Shown: positions 29,801 through 38,318, counted from the first letter of the stretch. The stretch is DNA of 64,000 bases from Pseudomonas marginalis (GCF_008692035.1 NZ_VTFG01000001.1:868001-932000); one strand, 5' to 3'. A program made the numbers and translations. The notes: generated from the letters alone by a model not told the origin.

Positions 29801-29850
29801 GCAATCTGGAAGGGCACGCGAAGGCGCAAGCCATGATAGCTCATTGCCAT
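26809..29850 (-). CDS. YobI/KAP-like membrane-anchored P-loop NTPase
   Basis: A 1,013-residue protein. After a basic N-terminus, [15 protein letters not shown] (about 57-71) leads to Walker [10 protein letters not shown] at 91-99. Two TM helices (about 171-190 and 216-236) are inserted before Walker [11 protein letters not shown] at 278-287, the KAP-family architecture. [11 protein letters not shown] and [11 protein letters not shown] (about 297-324) are sensor motifs. The C-terminal 600 residues are helical without a recognisable domain. It resembles the YobI-type NTPases that RefSeq names after Bacillus YobI. It stands alone between treS and the AraC regulator, and its GC content is lower than its neighbours'. 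KAP NTPases are often defence-linked; the function here is unknown. Confidence 0.75.
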   Translation of the reverse strand: MAMSYHGLRLRVPFQIARQDDSVTQGIVLRFQRSLKAFLKAWRASKAGSRSEGAFEPLTPVLLEGKQADRYESELLHALENDQVRNIAITGGYGAGKSSVIRTFFERHPEYEHVLVSLATFSKDTPKGPEAEADLMSRIEETIVQQLLYAVPAKRLPKTRLKRIVQAPASSIALHTVFFALLIVSVLRIYLPSVNMLPKIDPAWLIPALMRLPDWCAVVFAGASSLYILHCVLKYLSLFSIDGLTLKGGKLEATHHGSVLHKYLDEIIYCFERSDIDVVVIEDLDRFGIQDVFFRLREINFTIRQSPQIKRPVHFIYAIRDELFSVGEKTKFFDLIIPVIPVVNLENSGEKMMGLLRAERFKAVIGHLDPGMIETVCYYIDEMRLIKNIVNEFDMFSSLLGSHGVVLDANKLFAMVVVRNLYPEAFADLTKRRGTIYSVFSEFGGWRVEQEEKTERQILFLEDRGSNTEPARFEQEIEPFKTKLIHIKRMTFRVGAKQAYGEVLAGKLAGLDAVADLMRAGFIDTDYNDYLSFFYEGALTQDDKNLILALRRGESLPVMTIVNDPARVLGKLEHETLEEGRGLICGLVEYLCSQYSAADDGPNAGKLSTILNTAPQFMERFAETVGSILPSPHASALIQAIYHVDPMLLETLVLFVPSDPRQALLCAIFSSLTHEQAAVLDGGDSGVLYSVQGLPDVSDLVPLLAQGKGAWTWLHEQPVQFHNLSDTTRADDLRQLVSLGFVEPQLNMLSLICSTFDVKTGHEALVTYRRLLALQLDGIDKLLIHSPKTLVKALLGQQGMLDESAESLSALLAAIEGEPEWVASLLERTDCSLAVLESAPVATWGRLLDADRVSETAQAVWTYFRSIPRRDGRPLLFGKGNALGRKPKNEILNRFLERHVDVLADTLWTLHPDEHGELQQYLLRQKAISNDTLARLLSTTRLKSIDVLDNVPENRWELLIVSDFLPYTDEINNIVKDNASQREADRFEQRNRIFNATNSPTTPHMTTPGVIDP

Positions 29851-29880
29851 TTTCCCCGTCCTGCCATCTGACTCAAGCCC

Positions 29881-30657
29881 TCACATTTCTGCCCCTCCCG
29901 TCGCCTGCCGATACTGCCTCGGCGTAAACCCCGTCGATGCCTTGAACTGCCGGGTGAACGCGCTGTGGTCGGTATAGCCGCACTGCAGCGCGACTTCGGT
30001 AATCGGCATGTCGCTGTGCAGCAACCGATGGGCGTGTTCCAAGCGTACTTTCTGGATCATCTGCCGGGGTGTCAGGTGGAACACGCGCTTGCAGTAGCGC
30101 TCCAGTTGCGCCACGGAAATCCCGGCGATGCGCGTCAGTTCGCCGAGGGTGACTCGGCGGTTGAAGTGCGTGCGGATGTGCTCGTCCACAGCGGCCAGGC
30201 GTTGGTAGGCCGGGTGGGTCTGGCTGGCCGATTGCAGGTCGACCGATATCCCGGCCAGGCCGATGATGCGGCCTTCGTGGTTGTACAGCGGCCATTTGTG
30301 GGTCAGGCACCAACCGGGTTCGCGGCTGCCGTAGAGGTGCAGTTCGAGTTGGTCTTCCAGCACAAAACCCTGCTGCAGCACGCGCCGGTCCTGCTCGGTA
30401 TAGCCCGGCCCCAATGGTGCGGGAAAGACGTCGGCGCTGGTCTTGCCCAGCAACGGTTGCAACTGCTTGAGGCCGCAGCGCTGCACCAGGGTGCGGTTGG
30501 CGAGGACGTAACGGGCCTCCAGGTCCTTGATGAAGATGGCGGCATTGGGGATCACGTCCAGCATCGGCAGCAATTGCGCTACGCCGGCCAATAGTTGCTC
30601 GATGCTGTGGGGAGGACTGGCCCCTTGGCAAAGGCTCGCAAACGCGCGTTGAAGCAT
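29881..30657 (-). CDS. AraC-family regulator with PAS domain, for hydroxyproline catabolism
   Basis: A 258-residue regulator. A PAS-like sensor (about 30-140; IPNAAIFIKDLEARYVLANRT and the closing GLAGISVDLQ) is followed by an AraC/XylS double helix-turn-helix (about 160-255, with LGELTRIAGIS, ITEVALQCGYTDHSAFTRQFK and GFTPRQYR). The ATG at 30657 is preceded by GGGGAGAG at good distance; longer in-frame starts reach 30762. It is divergent from the hydroxyproline epimerase gene across about 210 bp, so it most likely senses hydroxyproline or an intermediate through the PAS domain and activates the catabolic genes. Confidence 0.85.
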   Translation of the reverse strand: MLQRAFASLCQGASPPHSIEQLLAGVAQLLPMLDVIPNAAIFIKDLEARYVLANRTLVQRCGLKQLQPLLGKTSADVFPAPLGPGYTEQDRRVLQQGFVLEDQLELHLYGSREPGWCLTHKWPLYNHEGRIIGLAGISVDLQSASQTHPAYQRLAAVDEHIRTHFNRRVTLGELTRIAGISVAQLERYCKRVFHLTPRQMIQKVRLEHAHRLLHSDMPITEVALQCGYTDHSAFTRQFKASTGFTPRQYRQATGGAEM

Positions 30658-30868
30658 GAGTGTCTCTCCCCGGCTGTCACCTTGATGGCAAGCAGATTGC
30701 CCCATGCCCGGGGTGCTGTCGAGCAGGGCGAACTGTGCTGATTTCGTCATCAATGTCGGCAAAAAACATCAATCGCCGCCCAGCCTGCGCGTTCACGATA
30801 GGGCCACTGCATGCCTATCCCTACACTCACAAGAAGGCAGCCCACAGCTCTTATTGATGGAGCGCGTT

Positions 30869-31795
30869 ATGAAGCGACTGCATGTGATCGACTCCCACAC
30901 CGGCGGCGAACCCACGCGCCTGGTAATGACCGGCTTCCCCGCGCTCAAGGGCGCGAGCATCGCCGACCAGTTGGAGAACCTGCGCACGGAGCACGACCCA
31001 TGGCGCCGCGCCTGCCTGCTGGAACCCCGTGGCAATGACGTACTGGTGGGCGCGCTGTACTGCGCGCCCGTCACCCCGGGCGCCACCTGCGGGGTGATCT
31101 TCTTCAACAACGCCGGTTACCTGGGCATGTGCGGCCACGGCACCATCGGCCTGGTGGCGTCCCTGCACCACTTGGGGCGTATCCAGCCGGGCGTGCACAC
31201 CCTCGACACCCCGGTGGGGCCGGTGGCCGCGACCTTGCACGACGACGGCGCCGTGACCCTGCGCAACGTGCCTGCCTATCGCTATCGCCAGCAGGTGACG
31301 GTGGATGTACCGGGCCATGGCGCAGTCCAGGGCGATATTGCCTGGGGCGGCAACTGGTTCTTCCTGGTCTGCGAGCATGGCATGGCGTTGGAGATGAGCA
31401 ACGTCGACGCCCTCACCGACTACACCTGGGCGATGCTCAAGGCCCTCGAGGCCCAGGGCATCCACGGCGCAGACGGCGCCCTGATCGACCATATCGAACT
31501 GTTCGCCGACGACGCCCACGCCGACAGCCGCAACTTCGTCATGTGCCCTGGCAAAGCCTACGACCGCTCCCCCTGCGGCACCGGCACCAGCGCCAAGCTG
31601 GCGTGCCTGGCCGCCGATGGGAAACTCAACCCCGGTGAAACCTGGGTACAAGCCAGCATCACCGGCAGCCGCTTCGAAGGCCGATATGAATGGGACGGCA
31701 CACGTGTCATCCCCTTCATCACCGGCCGCGCCTACATGACCGCCGACAGCACCTTGCTGATCGACGAGCAAGACCCGTTTGCCTGGGGCATCTGA
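30869..31795 (+). CDS. 4-hydroxyproline 2-epimerase (proline racemase family)
   Basis: A 308-residue epimerase converting trans-4-hydroxy-L-proline to cis-4-hydroxy-D-proline. The two catalytic cysteines are visible: Cys88 in MCGHGTIG and Cys236 in [23 protein letters not shown] at the N-terminus is the family opening. I start at the ATG at 30869 with GGAG seven bases upstream, which gives the normal size of about 310 residues. It begins a three-gene set with a DapA-family deaminase and a D-amino-acid dehydrogenase, the known D-hydroxyproline route of pseudomonads (lhp/hyp genes), controlled by the divergent AraC gene. Confidence 0.93.
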   Translation: MKRLHVIDSHTGGEPTRLVMTGFPALKGASIADQLENLRTEHDPWRRACLLEPRGNDVLVGALYCAPVTPGATCGVIFFNNAGYLGMCGHGTIGLVASLHHLGRIQPGVHTLDTPVGPVAATLHDDGAVTLRNVPAYRYRQQVTVDVPGHGAVQGDIAWGGNWFFLVCEHGMALEMSNVDALTDYTWAMLKALEAQGIHGADGALIDHIELFADDAHADSRNFVMCPGKAYDRSPCGTGTSAKLACLAADGKLNPGETWVQASITGSRFEGRYEWDGTRVIPFITGRAYMTADSTLLIDEQDPFAWGI

Positions 31796-31835
31796 GCCCA
31801 CCCCCTTTGATTGAACGCTGCAAGGAGCCAGGACA

Positions 31836-32774
31836 ATGAGCGACAACATCTTCACCGGTTGCGTCCCCGCACTGATGACCCCATGCACCGCCGCGCGCAA
31901 GCCGGACTTCGACGCGCTGGTCGCCAAGGGCCGCGAGTTGATCGATATCGGCATGAGCGCCGTGGTGTATTGCGGGTCCATGGGCGACTGGCCGTTGCTC
32001 ACCGAAGCCGAGCGCCAGGAAGGCGTGGCGCGCCTGGTGGCGGCCGGCGTGCCGACCATTGTCGGTACCGGTGCGGTGAACAGCCGCGAGGCGGTGGCCC
32101 ACGCCGCCCACGCGGCCAAGGTCGGCGCCCAGGGCTTGATGGTGATTCCGCGCGTGCTGTCCCGAGGTGCGTCCGCCACCGCGCAAAAGGCGCACTTTTC
32201 GGCAATCCTCAAGGCCGCGCCCAACCTGCCGGCGGTGATCTACAACAGCCCTTACTACGGCTTTGCCACCCGCGCGGAGTTGTTCTTCGAGCTGCGCCGC
32301 GAACACCCGAACCTGATCGGCTTCAAGGAGTTCGGTGGCGCTGCCGACCTGCGCTATGCCGCCGAGCACATCACCTCCCAGGACGACAGCGTGACCCTGA
32401 TGGTGGGCGTCGATACCCAGGTGGTGCACGGTTTCGTCAACTGCAACGCCACGGGCGCGATCACCGGCGTCGGCAATGCCTTGCCCCGCGAAGTGCTGCA
32501 CCTGATGGCCCTGAGCAAGCAAGCCGCCAAGGGTGATGCCAAGGCCCGGCGCCTGGCCCGGGAACTGGAAGCGGCATTGGCGGTGTTGTCGTCCTTCGAT
32601 GAAGGCTGCGACCTGGTGCTGTATTACAAGCATCTGATGGTGCTTAACGGCGATATGGGCTACGCCCTGCACTTCAACGAGACCGATGTGCTCAGCGATG
32701 CCCAGCGGCGTTACGCCGAAACCCAGTACGCGCTGTTTCGCCAGTGGTATGCCAACTGGTCGAGAGAGGCGTAG
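31836..32774 (+). CDS. Delta-1-pyrroline-4-hydroxy-2-carboxylate deaminase (DapA family)
   Basis: A 312-residue (beta/alpha)8 aldolase-superfamily enzyme. The Schiff-base lysine is Lys164 in IGFKEFGG and the proton-relay Tyr136 sits in VIYNSPYYG; GSMGDWPLLTEAER (about 47-60) replaces the GTTGE...L loop of true DapA. In hydroxyproline catabolism the enzyme deaminates pyrroline-4-hydroxy-2-carboxylate to alpha-ketoglutarate semialdehyde. An AAGGAGC site precedes the ATG. Position between the epimerase and the D-hydroxyproline dehydrogenase makes this assignment stronger than generic dihydrodipicolinate synthase. Confidence 0.88.
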   Translation: MSDNIFTGCVPALMTPCTAARKPDFDALVAKGRELIDIGMSAVVYCGSMGDWPLLTEAERQEGVARLVAAGVPTIVGTGAVNSREAVAHAAHAAKVGAQGLMVIPRVLSRGASATAQKAHFSAILKAAPNLPAVIYNSPYYGFATRAELFFELRREHPNLIGFKEFGGAADLRYAAEHITSQDDSVTLMVGVDTQVVHGFVNCNATGAITGVGNALPREVLHLMALSKQAAKGDAKARRLARELEAALAVLSSFDEGCDLVLYYKHLMVLNGDMGYALHFNETDVLSDAQRRYAETQYALFRQWYANWSREA

Positions 32775-32777
32775 CGG

Positions 32778-34037
32778 ATGCACGACCCTGACCCTGCGGA
32801 TATCGCCGTAATCGGAGCCGGCATCATTGGCGTTGCCTGCGCCCTGCAGCTGGCGCGCCAGGGGCGGAAAGTGCGGGTGATCGACCAGCTGGCGCCCGGC
32901 ATGGGCGCCTCCTACGGCAACGCCGGGCACCTGGCGACCGAGCAAGTGTTCCCGATCGCCGACCTGTCGATCCTCAAGCGCTTGCCCGCCATGCTCACGG
33001 ACCCCATGGGCCCGCTGCGCCTGGACTGGAAATACCTGCCACGCGCCCTGCCCTGGTTCATCCGCCTGCTGCTGAACCTGCGCCCGGCGAGTTACCAGGG
33101 CACGGTGACGGGTCTGCGCGCGCTCAATGAAGCGAGCCTTGGCGCCTGGCAACGGTTGCTGGCCAGTATTCAGCGCCCGGAGCTGTTGCGCGAAGATGGC
33201 TCACTGCTGGTGTTCGAACGTTCAGACTCCCGCGCGGCCATCGATGGGTTGCAACGGCGCATGCAGGCGCAAAACGTGCCGGTGGAGTTCTGGTCGGGGG
33301 ATGCCATACATGAGATTGCCCCGCAATTGGCCGCGCAGATCCAGGGCGGCCTGTTTTTCCCGCGAACAGGGCACTTCCTCGACCCTTACCGATTGGTCTG
33401 CGAATTGGTGGAGGCGGCCAAGGCCAGTGGCGTGCAGTTCCTCCAACGCCAGGTGCTGGATGCGCGGATTGAAGGCGATGGCATCACCGTGAGCACCGAT
33501 CAAGGCACCTTTGCCGCCCGCCAGGTGCTGATCGCCTGTGGTGCCCACTCGGCCAGACTCACCGCCGCCCTGACCGGCAAAAAAGTCCCGCTGGACACCG
33601 AACGGGGCTATCACCTGATGCTGCCCCATGAACAGCAGCGCCTGCCGTTTGCCGTCACGTCCCTGGAGCGCAAGTTCATCATGACGCCCATGACAGGCGG
33701 CCTGCGCCTGGCCGGCACCGTGGAATTCGCCGGCCTCGACCGCCCGCCGAACATGGCGCGGGCGTGGCAGTTGCATCGGTTGAGCCAGGGGTTGTTTCGT
33801 GAGGATCTGAGTGCAGAGGACGCGACGCCGTGGATGGGCTTCAGACCGTCGCTGCCGGATTCGCTGCCGATTATTGATCGGGTGTGTGACGGGAAGGTGC
33901 TGCTTGCGTTCGGGCATCAGCATTTGGGGCTGACCCAGGCGGCGGTGACGGCGGAGATGGTGGGGCAATTGGCGTCGGGGGCGCCTGCGTTTTCGGGGTT
34001 GCCGGCGCTAGGGCCGTATCGACTGGGGCGGTTTTGA
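32778..34037 (+). CDS. FAD-dependent D-hydroxyproline dehydrogenase (DadA-like)
   Basis: A 419-residue flavoprotein oxidoreductase. The N-terminal dinucleotide-binding motif IAVIGAGIIGVACALQLARQG (about residues 8-28) binds FAD; the DAO-fold C-terminus has WMGFRPSLPDSLPIIDR and GHQHLGLTQAA near 355-400. It starts three bases after the deaminase. In this context it oxidises cis-4-hydroxy-D-proline to the pyrroline that the deaminase uses. A single-subunit enzyme is the P. putida-like arrangement, unlike the multi-subunit LhpBEF of P. aeruginosa. No alpha-ketoglutarate semialdehyde dehydrogenase follows in the window, so the last pathway step is encoded elsewhere. Confidence 0.88.
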   Translation: MHDPDPADIAVIGAGIIGVACALQLARQGRKVRVIDQLAPGMGASYGNAGHLATEQVFPIADLSILKRLPAMLTDPMGPLRLDWKYLPRALPWFIRLLLNLRPASYQGTVTGLRALNEASLGAWQRLLASIQRPELLREDGSLLVFERSDSRAAIDGLQRRMQAQNVPVEFWSGDAIHEIAPQLAAQIQGGLFFPRTGHFLDPYRLVCELVEAAKASGVQFLQRQVLDARIEGDGITVSTDQGTFAARQVLIACGAHSARLTAALTGKKVPLDTERGYHLMLPHEQQRLPFAVTSLERKFIMTPMTGGLRLAGTVEFAGLDRPPNMARAWQLHRLSQGLFREDLSAEDATPWMGFRPSLPDSLPIIDRVCDGKVLLAFGHQHLGLTQAAVTAEMVGQLASGAPAFSGLPALGPYRLGRF

Positions 34038-34084
34038 GAAGAACCGCCACCTCCAAGCACAGCAACTTGCACACGCTATTTCAT

Positions 34085-34231
34085 GTGGTAAGCGGGCTTG
34101 CCCCGCGTGGGGGGCGAAGCGCCCCTGATCAAGACGAATGCCGAGTCTCAGGCACTCCTCTGCGCCTGGTTTTGGGGCTGCTGCGCAGCCCAGCGCGGGC
34201 GGTGCGACGATTCGACAAGCCCGCTCACCAC
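34085..34231. repeat. REPIN: two inverted REP elements
   Basis: Outer arms GTGGTAAGCGGGCTTG (from 34085) and CAAGCCCGCTCACCAC (to 34231) are inverted copies with one mismatch, separated by about 115 bp that contain further hairpins (for example GGGCTGC-TGCGCAGCCC near 34178). This is the paired, mobile form of Pseudomonas REP sequences. It follows the hydroxyproline genes and contains the 20-bp segment found again inside the gene at 5181. Confidence 0.85.
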
Positions 34232-34288
34232 AATTGAGCTCGACAACTCCCACATTTGATCTTCATGGTTTTGCAGACGGTGCTCGCT

Positions 34289-35209
34289 TCACTGCACGAG
34301 ATTACCGGTCGAAGCTGCCAACAGGGCATCCGCCATGCCTTGGATTTCTTCGCGCATCCACAGCTTTTCCAACCAGTCGCCAGGAATCGCTTGGGCGCCA
34401 TAATATGCACCGGCCAGTTGGCCAACGATGGCTGCGGTAGTGTCTGCGTCATCGCCCAGATTGGCCGCCATCAGCACTGCCGCCGCAAAGCTGTCGGTAT
34501 GGTGGAAGCACCAGAGTGCGGCCTCAAGGGACGCCACGGCGTAGCCGGTGCCGACGATGTCATCACGGGACTTCTCCAGGTAATTGCCCTGCGCAAGTGC
34601 GGCGACGTTGGCCGCCGCGAGGTCCATATGCGCCAACTGCAATACCTGATCCTTTGAAACACCCTCAAGCGCATTGCTGATTGCCTGGGCCAGCACCAGG
34701 CAGCACTCGATTGCTTCCTGAGCAGCGTGGGTGGTGCGCGAGCTTTCGGCGGCGTAATAGCGGATACGTTGAAGGTCCGGAAAGTAAAACAACACCACCG
34801 GTGCAAGGCGCATCATCGAACCATTTCCGGCGGAATACGGATCCGTAGAGCCTGAAAAGGGGTTTGCGCTGTCTTGATACGCCGTTAGCGCCTTACTCAC
34901 GGTCAGGCCAATATCGAAACAGTCGCCGGTGGAGCTCAAATAGCCCCATTTCCACCAATTCAGATAGCGACCCATCTGATCCGCCGCGTCAAACCCCTCT
35001 TTGCGCAACAGACTTTCGGCCAGGCACAGCGCCATTGAAGTATCGTCGGTCCACTGGCCGGGCTTGAGGTTGAACGGCCCTCCTCCCACCATATCGGTGA
35101 GCGGAGTAAATGTGCCACGGGGCATGAACTCCACCGTGGTCCCGACTGCATCGCCACAGGCCAAGCCCAGCAAACTGCCGCGATAACGATCCAAACGTGT
35201 AAGAGACAT
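34289..35209 (-). CDS. ADP-ribosylglycohydrolase family protein
   Basis: A 306-residue all-helical hydrolase of the ARH/DraG family, which removes ADP-ribose from proteins or cleaves related N- or O-glycosidic bonds. The di-magnesium site is visible: TDDT at 54-57 (Thr54, Asp55, Asp56) and the late DDADT at about 252 in NLGDDADTTAAIVGQLAGAYYG. DAVGTTVEF near 20 is the family opening. The ATG at 35209 has an excellent AAGGAGG site. It is monocistronic between a REPIN and a GlxA-type regulator and is not next to a recognisable ADP-ribosyltransferase. Its role could be reversal of self or toxin ADP-ribosylation; unknown. Confidence 0.88.
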   Translation of the reverse strand: MSLTRLDRYRGSLLGLACGDAVGTTVEFMPRGTFTPLTDMVGGGPFNLKPGQWTDDTSMALCLAESLLRKEGFDAADQMGRYLNWWKWGYLSSTGDCFDIGLTVSKALTAYQDSANPFSGSTDPYSAGNGSMMRLAPVVLFYFPDLQRIRYYAAESSRTTHAAQEAIECCLVLAQAISNALEGVSKDQVLQLAHMDLAAANVAALAQGNYLEKSRDDIVGTGYAVASLEAALWCFHHTDSFAAAVLMAANLGDDADTTAAIVGQLAGAYYGAQAIPGDWLEKLWMREEIQGMADALLAASTGNLVQ

Positions 35210-35257
35210 GGGTCCTCCTTGAAAAATCATGCCGGCGCGCATAGAGCGACAGTCACC

Positions 35258-36265
35258 TTACTTGACCAACCGCTTCTCCTTGGAGGGGCGATATCCGAAA
35301 TACGAGCTGTAGCATTTGCTGAAATGGCTCGGCGAGACAAACCCGCACGCCACCAGCACCTCCACCTGTGACAGTTCGGTGTGCTGCAACAGCCGGCGTG
35401 CTTCGGTGACGCGCAGTTCCATGTAGTAGCGCTGCGGCGTGGTGCCCAGTTGTTCCTTGAACAGGCGCTCCAGTTGGCGGCGCGAGCGGCCGGCGTAGAC
35501 GGCAAGTTGGTCGAGTTCCAGCGGTTCTTCGAGGTTGGCGTCCATCAGCTTGACCACTTCGCGCAGGGGCGCGCTGACGCTGACGTTTTCGGTGGGTTTG
35601 ATCCGCCGGTAACGCGATTCTTCGAAGGCCAGGATGTCCTCGATACCTTCGACCAGGGCTTTGTCGTGCAAGCTTTTGATCCAGTCCAGGGCCATGTGGA
35701 AGGCGCCGGAGGGGCTCGACGCGGTGAGGCGGTCGCGGTCGATCACGTAGGGCTCGCTGGTAACGTGGGTGGCCTTGGACACTTCCGCCAGGGCCGGGCG
35801 GTGTTCGGGGTGGATGGCGCAGCGGTAGCCCTGCAGCAGGCCGGCGCGGCCGAGGAACCATGCGCCGTTCCACAACCCCGCGAGGCTCACACCCTGCTCG
35901 GCGGCCGTGCGCAGCAGCTGGATGAAGGGATCGTCAGCCTTGAGTTCGGTGCGAAAGCCCCCGCAGATCACCAGCAGATCCAGGCCTTGCAGCGCGGGCG
36001 CATCGAGACGCGCGTCGGGGCGGATCACCAGGCCCAGGTCGCTGATGACTTCCCCGTCGTCACACCCGAAGGTCCGCGTGGCGAACAGATCAGGTCGCAG
36101 CAGGTTGGCGGTGACCACGGTATCGAGGGTCTGGGTGAATGCCGGCAGGGAAAAATGCTCGAGCAGCAGGAAGCCGACGCGGGTGACCGATGCCGGCTGG
36201 GAGGTTTCATTGAGGTAGCGCAGGTTCTTGCCTTTCATGCCACCGCTGAACTGGCGTCTTTCCAT
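35258..36265 (-). CDS. GlxA-type transcriptional regulator (DJ-1/PfpI plus AraC)
   Basis: A 335-residue regulator with an N-terminal glutamine-amidotransferase-like sensor (about 20-190; VGFLLLEHFSLPAFTQTLDT, GLDLLVICGGF, AGLWNGAWFLGRAGLL with Trp-Asn where amidases have Cys) and a C-terminal AraC double HTH (about 235-330; ELDQLAVYAGRSRRQLERLF and VEVLVACGFVSPSHFSKCYSSYFG). Pseudomonas paralogues (GbdR, CdhR, SouR, ArgR) sense betaines, carnitine, sarcosine or arginine. The start is uncertain: ATGs occur at 36307, 36265 and 36238, none with a strong ribosome-binding site. No obvious target operon is adjacent. Confidence 0.85.
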   Translation of the reverse strand: MERRQFSGGMKGKNLRYLNETSQPASVTRVGFLLLEHFSLPAFTQTLDTVVTANLLRPDLFATRTFGCDDGEVISDLGLVIRPDARLDAPALQGLDLLVICGGFRTELKADDPFIQLLRTAAEQGVSLAGLWNGAWFLGRAGLLQGYRCAIHPEHRPALAEVSKATHVTSEPYVIDRDRLTASSPSGAFHMALDWIKSLHDKALVEGIEDILAFEESRYRRIKPTENVSVSAPLREVVKLMDANLEEPLELDQLAVYAGRSRRQLERLFKEQLGTTPQRYYMELRVTEARRLLQHTELSQVEVLVACGFVSPSHFSKCYSSYFGYRPSKEKRLVK

Positions 36266-36348
36266 CGAGGGTTGGCCCACTTTTATTGTTGATGCAATGG
36301 GCGCCATCTTAGGGGGAAAAACGCTGGCTGTCTCAGGCACTGATCTTG

Positions 36349-36377
36349 AAAAAACCACGGGCGCCAAAAGCCCGTGG
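36349..36377 (-). terminator. Rho-independent terminator, minus strand
   Basis: CCACGGGC (36355-36362) pairs with GCCCGTGG (36370-36377) around a 7-base loop, and six A residues at 36349-36354 give a U-run on the minus strand. It would end a minus-strand transcript coming from the LysE gene, just before the GlxA-type gene. Confidence 0.65.
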
Positions 36378-36493
36378 CAGAACCCTCGCCGGCGCATCTG
36401 ATACGGTTTTTTCTTTGCTATCTGCGCCTGTATTGAAACGCCGCCTGGGCGGACAATGGCCCCCATCCCTACCCCCTTCCCTTCGGAGGCCTT

Positions 36494-36577
36494 ATGACCA
36501 AGATGGCGATTTTCCTGTTCGGTTTTTTAGTGCTGACCATCGGCATCGGGCTGCTGGCGACCATCTCGCCGGTTTAG
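36494..36577 (+). CDS. Very small hydrophobic membrane protein (27 residues)
   Basis: A 27-codon frame with a strong ribosome-binding site (CGGAGG, six bases before ATG). The peptide is one hydrophobic helix (residues about 4-25, rich in Ile, Leu, Phe and Gly) with a single Lys near the N-terminus. It ends three bases before the convergent LysE stop. The good start signal and clean TM helix suggest a real single-span microprotein. No function is known to me. Confidence 0.55.
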   Translation: MTKMAIFLFGFLVLTIGIGLLATISPV

Positions 36578-36580
36578 CGC

Positions 36581-37189
36581 CTAGCCGGCAAACAACATCG
36601 GGTACAGCGACAGCACCAGCAACCCGGCCATTGACCAGTTGAACAGCCTCACCCAGCGCGGTTCGCGCAGCACGTTGCGCAAGCCGCTGCCACACCCGAC
36701 CCACACGCACACACTGGGCAGGTTGACCACGGCAAAGACCAGCGCAATCACCAGCACGTTGGTGACATAGCCCTCAGCCGGCGTATAGGTGGTGATGGCC
36801 CCGAGCGCCATGATCCACGCCTTGGGGTTCACCCACTGAAACGCCGCCGCGCCGAGGAAGGTCATGGGCTTGCCGTGTTCCTCATTGCTATCGGACATGC
36901 CGCCCGCCGTGGCGATCTTCCAGGCCAGGTACAGCAAGTACGCCGCGCCCACATAGCGCAACACCGTGTAGGCCCACGGGAATACCTTGAACACTTCGCC
37001 CAGGCCCAGGCCGACCGCAATCACCAGCAGCATGAATCCGAGACTGATCCCCAGCGCATGGGGCATCGAGCGGCGAAACCCGAAGTTCACCCCCGAGGCA
37101 AGCAACAGGGTGTTGTTCGGACCTGGGGTGATCGAGGACACGAAGGCGAACAGCACAAAAGCCGACAGCAGGCTGGTAGACATGGACAT
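36581..37189 (-). CDS. LysE-family amino acid exporter
   Basis: A 202-residue inner-membrane translocator of the LysE/RhtB type with about six TM helices. SSITPGPNNTLLLASGVNFGFRRSMPHALGISLG is represented near 17-50, the family signature being TPGPN, and FQWVNPKAWIMALGAITTY near 115 is the second conserved block. The ATG at 37189 (a second in-frame ATG is two codons on) is used rather than longer frames to 37312. It probably exports an amino acid or homoserine-lactone-like solute; the substrate is unknown. Monocistronic, with a possible terminator at 36349-36377. Confidence 0.9.
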   Translation of the reverse strand: MSMSTSLLSAFVLFAFVSSITPGPNNTLLLASGVNFGFRRSMPHALGISLGFMLLVIAVGLGLGEVFKVFPWAYTVLRYVGAAYLLYLAWKIATAGGMSDSNEEHGKPMTFLGAAAFQWVNPKAWIMALGAITTYTPAEGYVTNVLVIALVFAVVNLPSVCVWVGCGSGLRNVLREPRWVRLFNWSMAGLLVLSLYPMLFAG

Positions 37190-37420
37190 GGTGCGGCATC
37201 CGAGCGGTGTGGTAGGCCTGCGACAGTAGTGGGTTATGCCGCCCGGCGCCTCGTACAGCCAGGCACGGATCGAGGCATACACTTCAGGTTCAGATGGCTC
37301 CGGCGTTTTCACAAAGCTTTCACAGACGCACCCTTATGGTGAACCCAGCTCCTAATGAACATCCCTTTTAGCCCGTGCTCCCCATCGCGGGCTTTTCTTT
37401 GCCTGGGATTTATCCGGGGC

Positions 37421-37455
37421 AAAAAAGAGGCAGGCCATTGTTCATGGCCTGCCTC
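37421..37455 (-). terminator. Rho-independent terminator of the glycine-rich lipoprotein gene
   Basis: A perfect 12-bp stem, GAGGCAGGCCAT (37427-37438) with ATGGCCTGCCTC (37444-37455), has a 5-base loop and six A residues at 37421-37426 that make a U-tract on the minus strand. It lies 14 bp after the lipoprotein stop. Confidence 0.9.
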
Positions 37456-37469
37456 CCGTTGACTGACTG

Positions 37470-37628
37470 TCAGCGCGGACCGCCACCAGGGCCGCCGCCT
37501 TGACCATGACCACCACCGCCATGGCCACCACCCCCGCCACCGCCCGGTGGCATGAATATCCAGCAGCCCGACAAGGTCGACAACAGCGCGACAACAACAG
37601 CCGCCTTGGTTAGGTAATTCAACTTCAT
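37470..37628 (-). CDS. Small glycine-rich lipoprotein
   Basis: A 52-residue predicted lipoprotein: positively charged start, hydrophobic helix (about 8-19) and lipobox LSGC with Cys22. The mature part is almost only Gly, His, Pro and Gln (GGGGG and GHGGGGHG-type repeats), a potential metal-binding tail. The ATG at 37628 follows AGAGAG. It is a single gene with its own strong terminator. Similar short Gly/His-rich lipoproteins occur in pseudomonads as uncharacterised proteins. Confidence 0.7.
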   Translation of the reverse strand: MKLNYLTKAAVVVALLSTLSGCWIFMPPGGGGGGGHGGGGHGQGGGPGGGPR

Positions 37629-37781
37629 GACAACGCTCTCTGCTTTACAAGGTTGGGTGTACGTCAAGTAAGACCGCGTTAAATGAAGTCCGTCATGGGT
37701 TTCGTGTAACGTCTTGGTAGGGTTTGTGTTGGGGTGGATACACGTCAACTCATTGGGTACGCGTTAACCGGGGGGAAGAAC

Positions 37782-38318
37782 ATGCTCAACATTCGCGCAG
37801 CGACCAAGGCCGATCTCGATAGCCTGCGTGCAGTCGGCTGCGAAACCTATCAAGCGCATTTCTCGACACTCTGGCCTCCCTCAGGCATGCAGGACTTTCT
37901 CGAACAGGATTTCTCACAGGATTCGCTCAGCCGCTCACTTGAGCTGCCCGACCGTCATTCGTGGCTTATCGCCTCAGACGAACGGGGTAACCCCTTGGGT
38001 TTCTCCAAGGTCAACTGGTCAACCCCGGCGCCGATCACTGGCGAATTGGGGGCAGAGCTGCAGAAAATCTATTTCCTCAAGTCCGCCGCCGGTCTTGGCT
38101 ATGGCAGGCAACTTTTGCAGGTTATCTGCGATCAGGCGGTGCAGCGCAGGGAACGCTTGCTGTGGCTGGACGTGCTCAAGAGCAATTTAAATGCCCAGCG
38201 GTTTTACGCGGGGTTTGGGTTTCGCCGGATCGGTGAAATCCCCTTCAGCACGGATTTGGTAGAAATAGGGATGGTGGTCATGGGCCTTGAACTGAATCAG
38301 CACCAGGCGGAGAAGTAG
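37782..38318 (+). CDS. GNAT-family N-acetyltransferase
   Basis: A 178-residue acetyltransferase. It opens with LNIRAATKADLDSLRAVG (typical beta1-alpha1) and has the acetyl-CoA pyrophosphate loop (about 103-115, AGLGYGRQLLQVI) and the late NLNAQRFYAGFGFRRIGE. The ATG at 37782 follows GGGGGAAG. The next gene starts immediately after the stop. Codon use and composition are a little less GC-rich than the core genes. The substrate is unknown; relatives acetylate amines, antibiotics or ribosomal proteins. Confidence 0.85.
   Translation: MLNIRAATKADLDSLRAVGCETYQAHFSTLWPPSGMQDFLEQDFSQDSLSRSLELPDRHSWLIASDERGNPLGFSKVNWSTPAPITGELGAELQKIYFLKSAAGLGYGRQLLQVICDQAVQRRERLLWLDVLKSNLNAQRFYAGFGFRRIGEIPFSTDLVEIGMVVMGLELNQHQAEK

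Noticed and set aside
37370..37393. AGCCCG-CGGGCT hairpin followed by a T-rich tail on the plus strand
   Set aside because: Only six base pairs with a 12-base loop and no plus-strand gene upstream to terminate.
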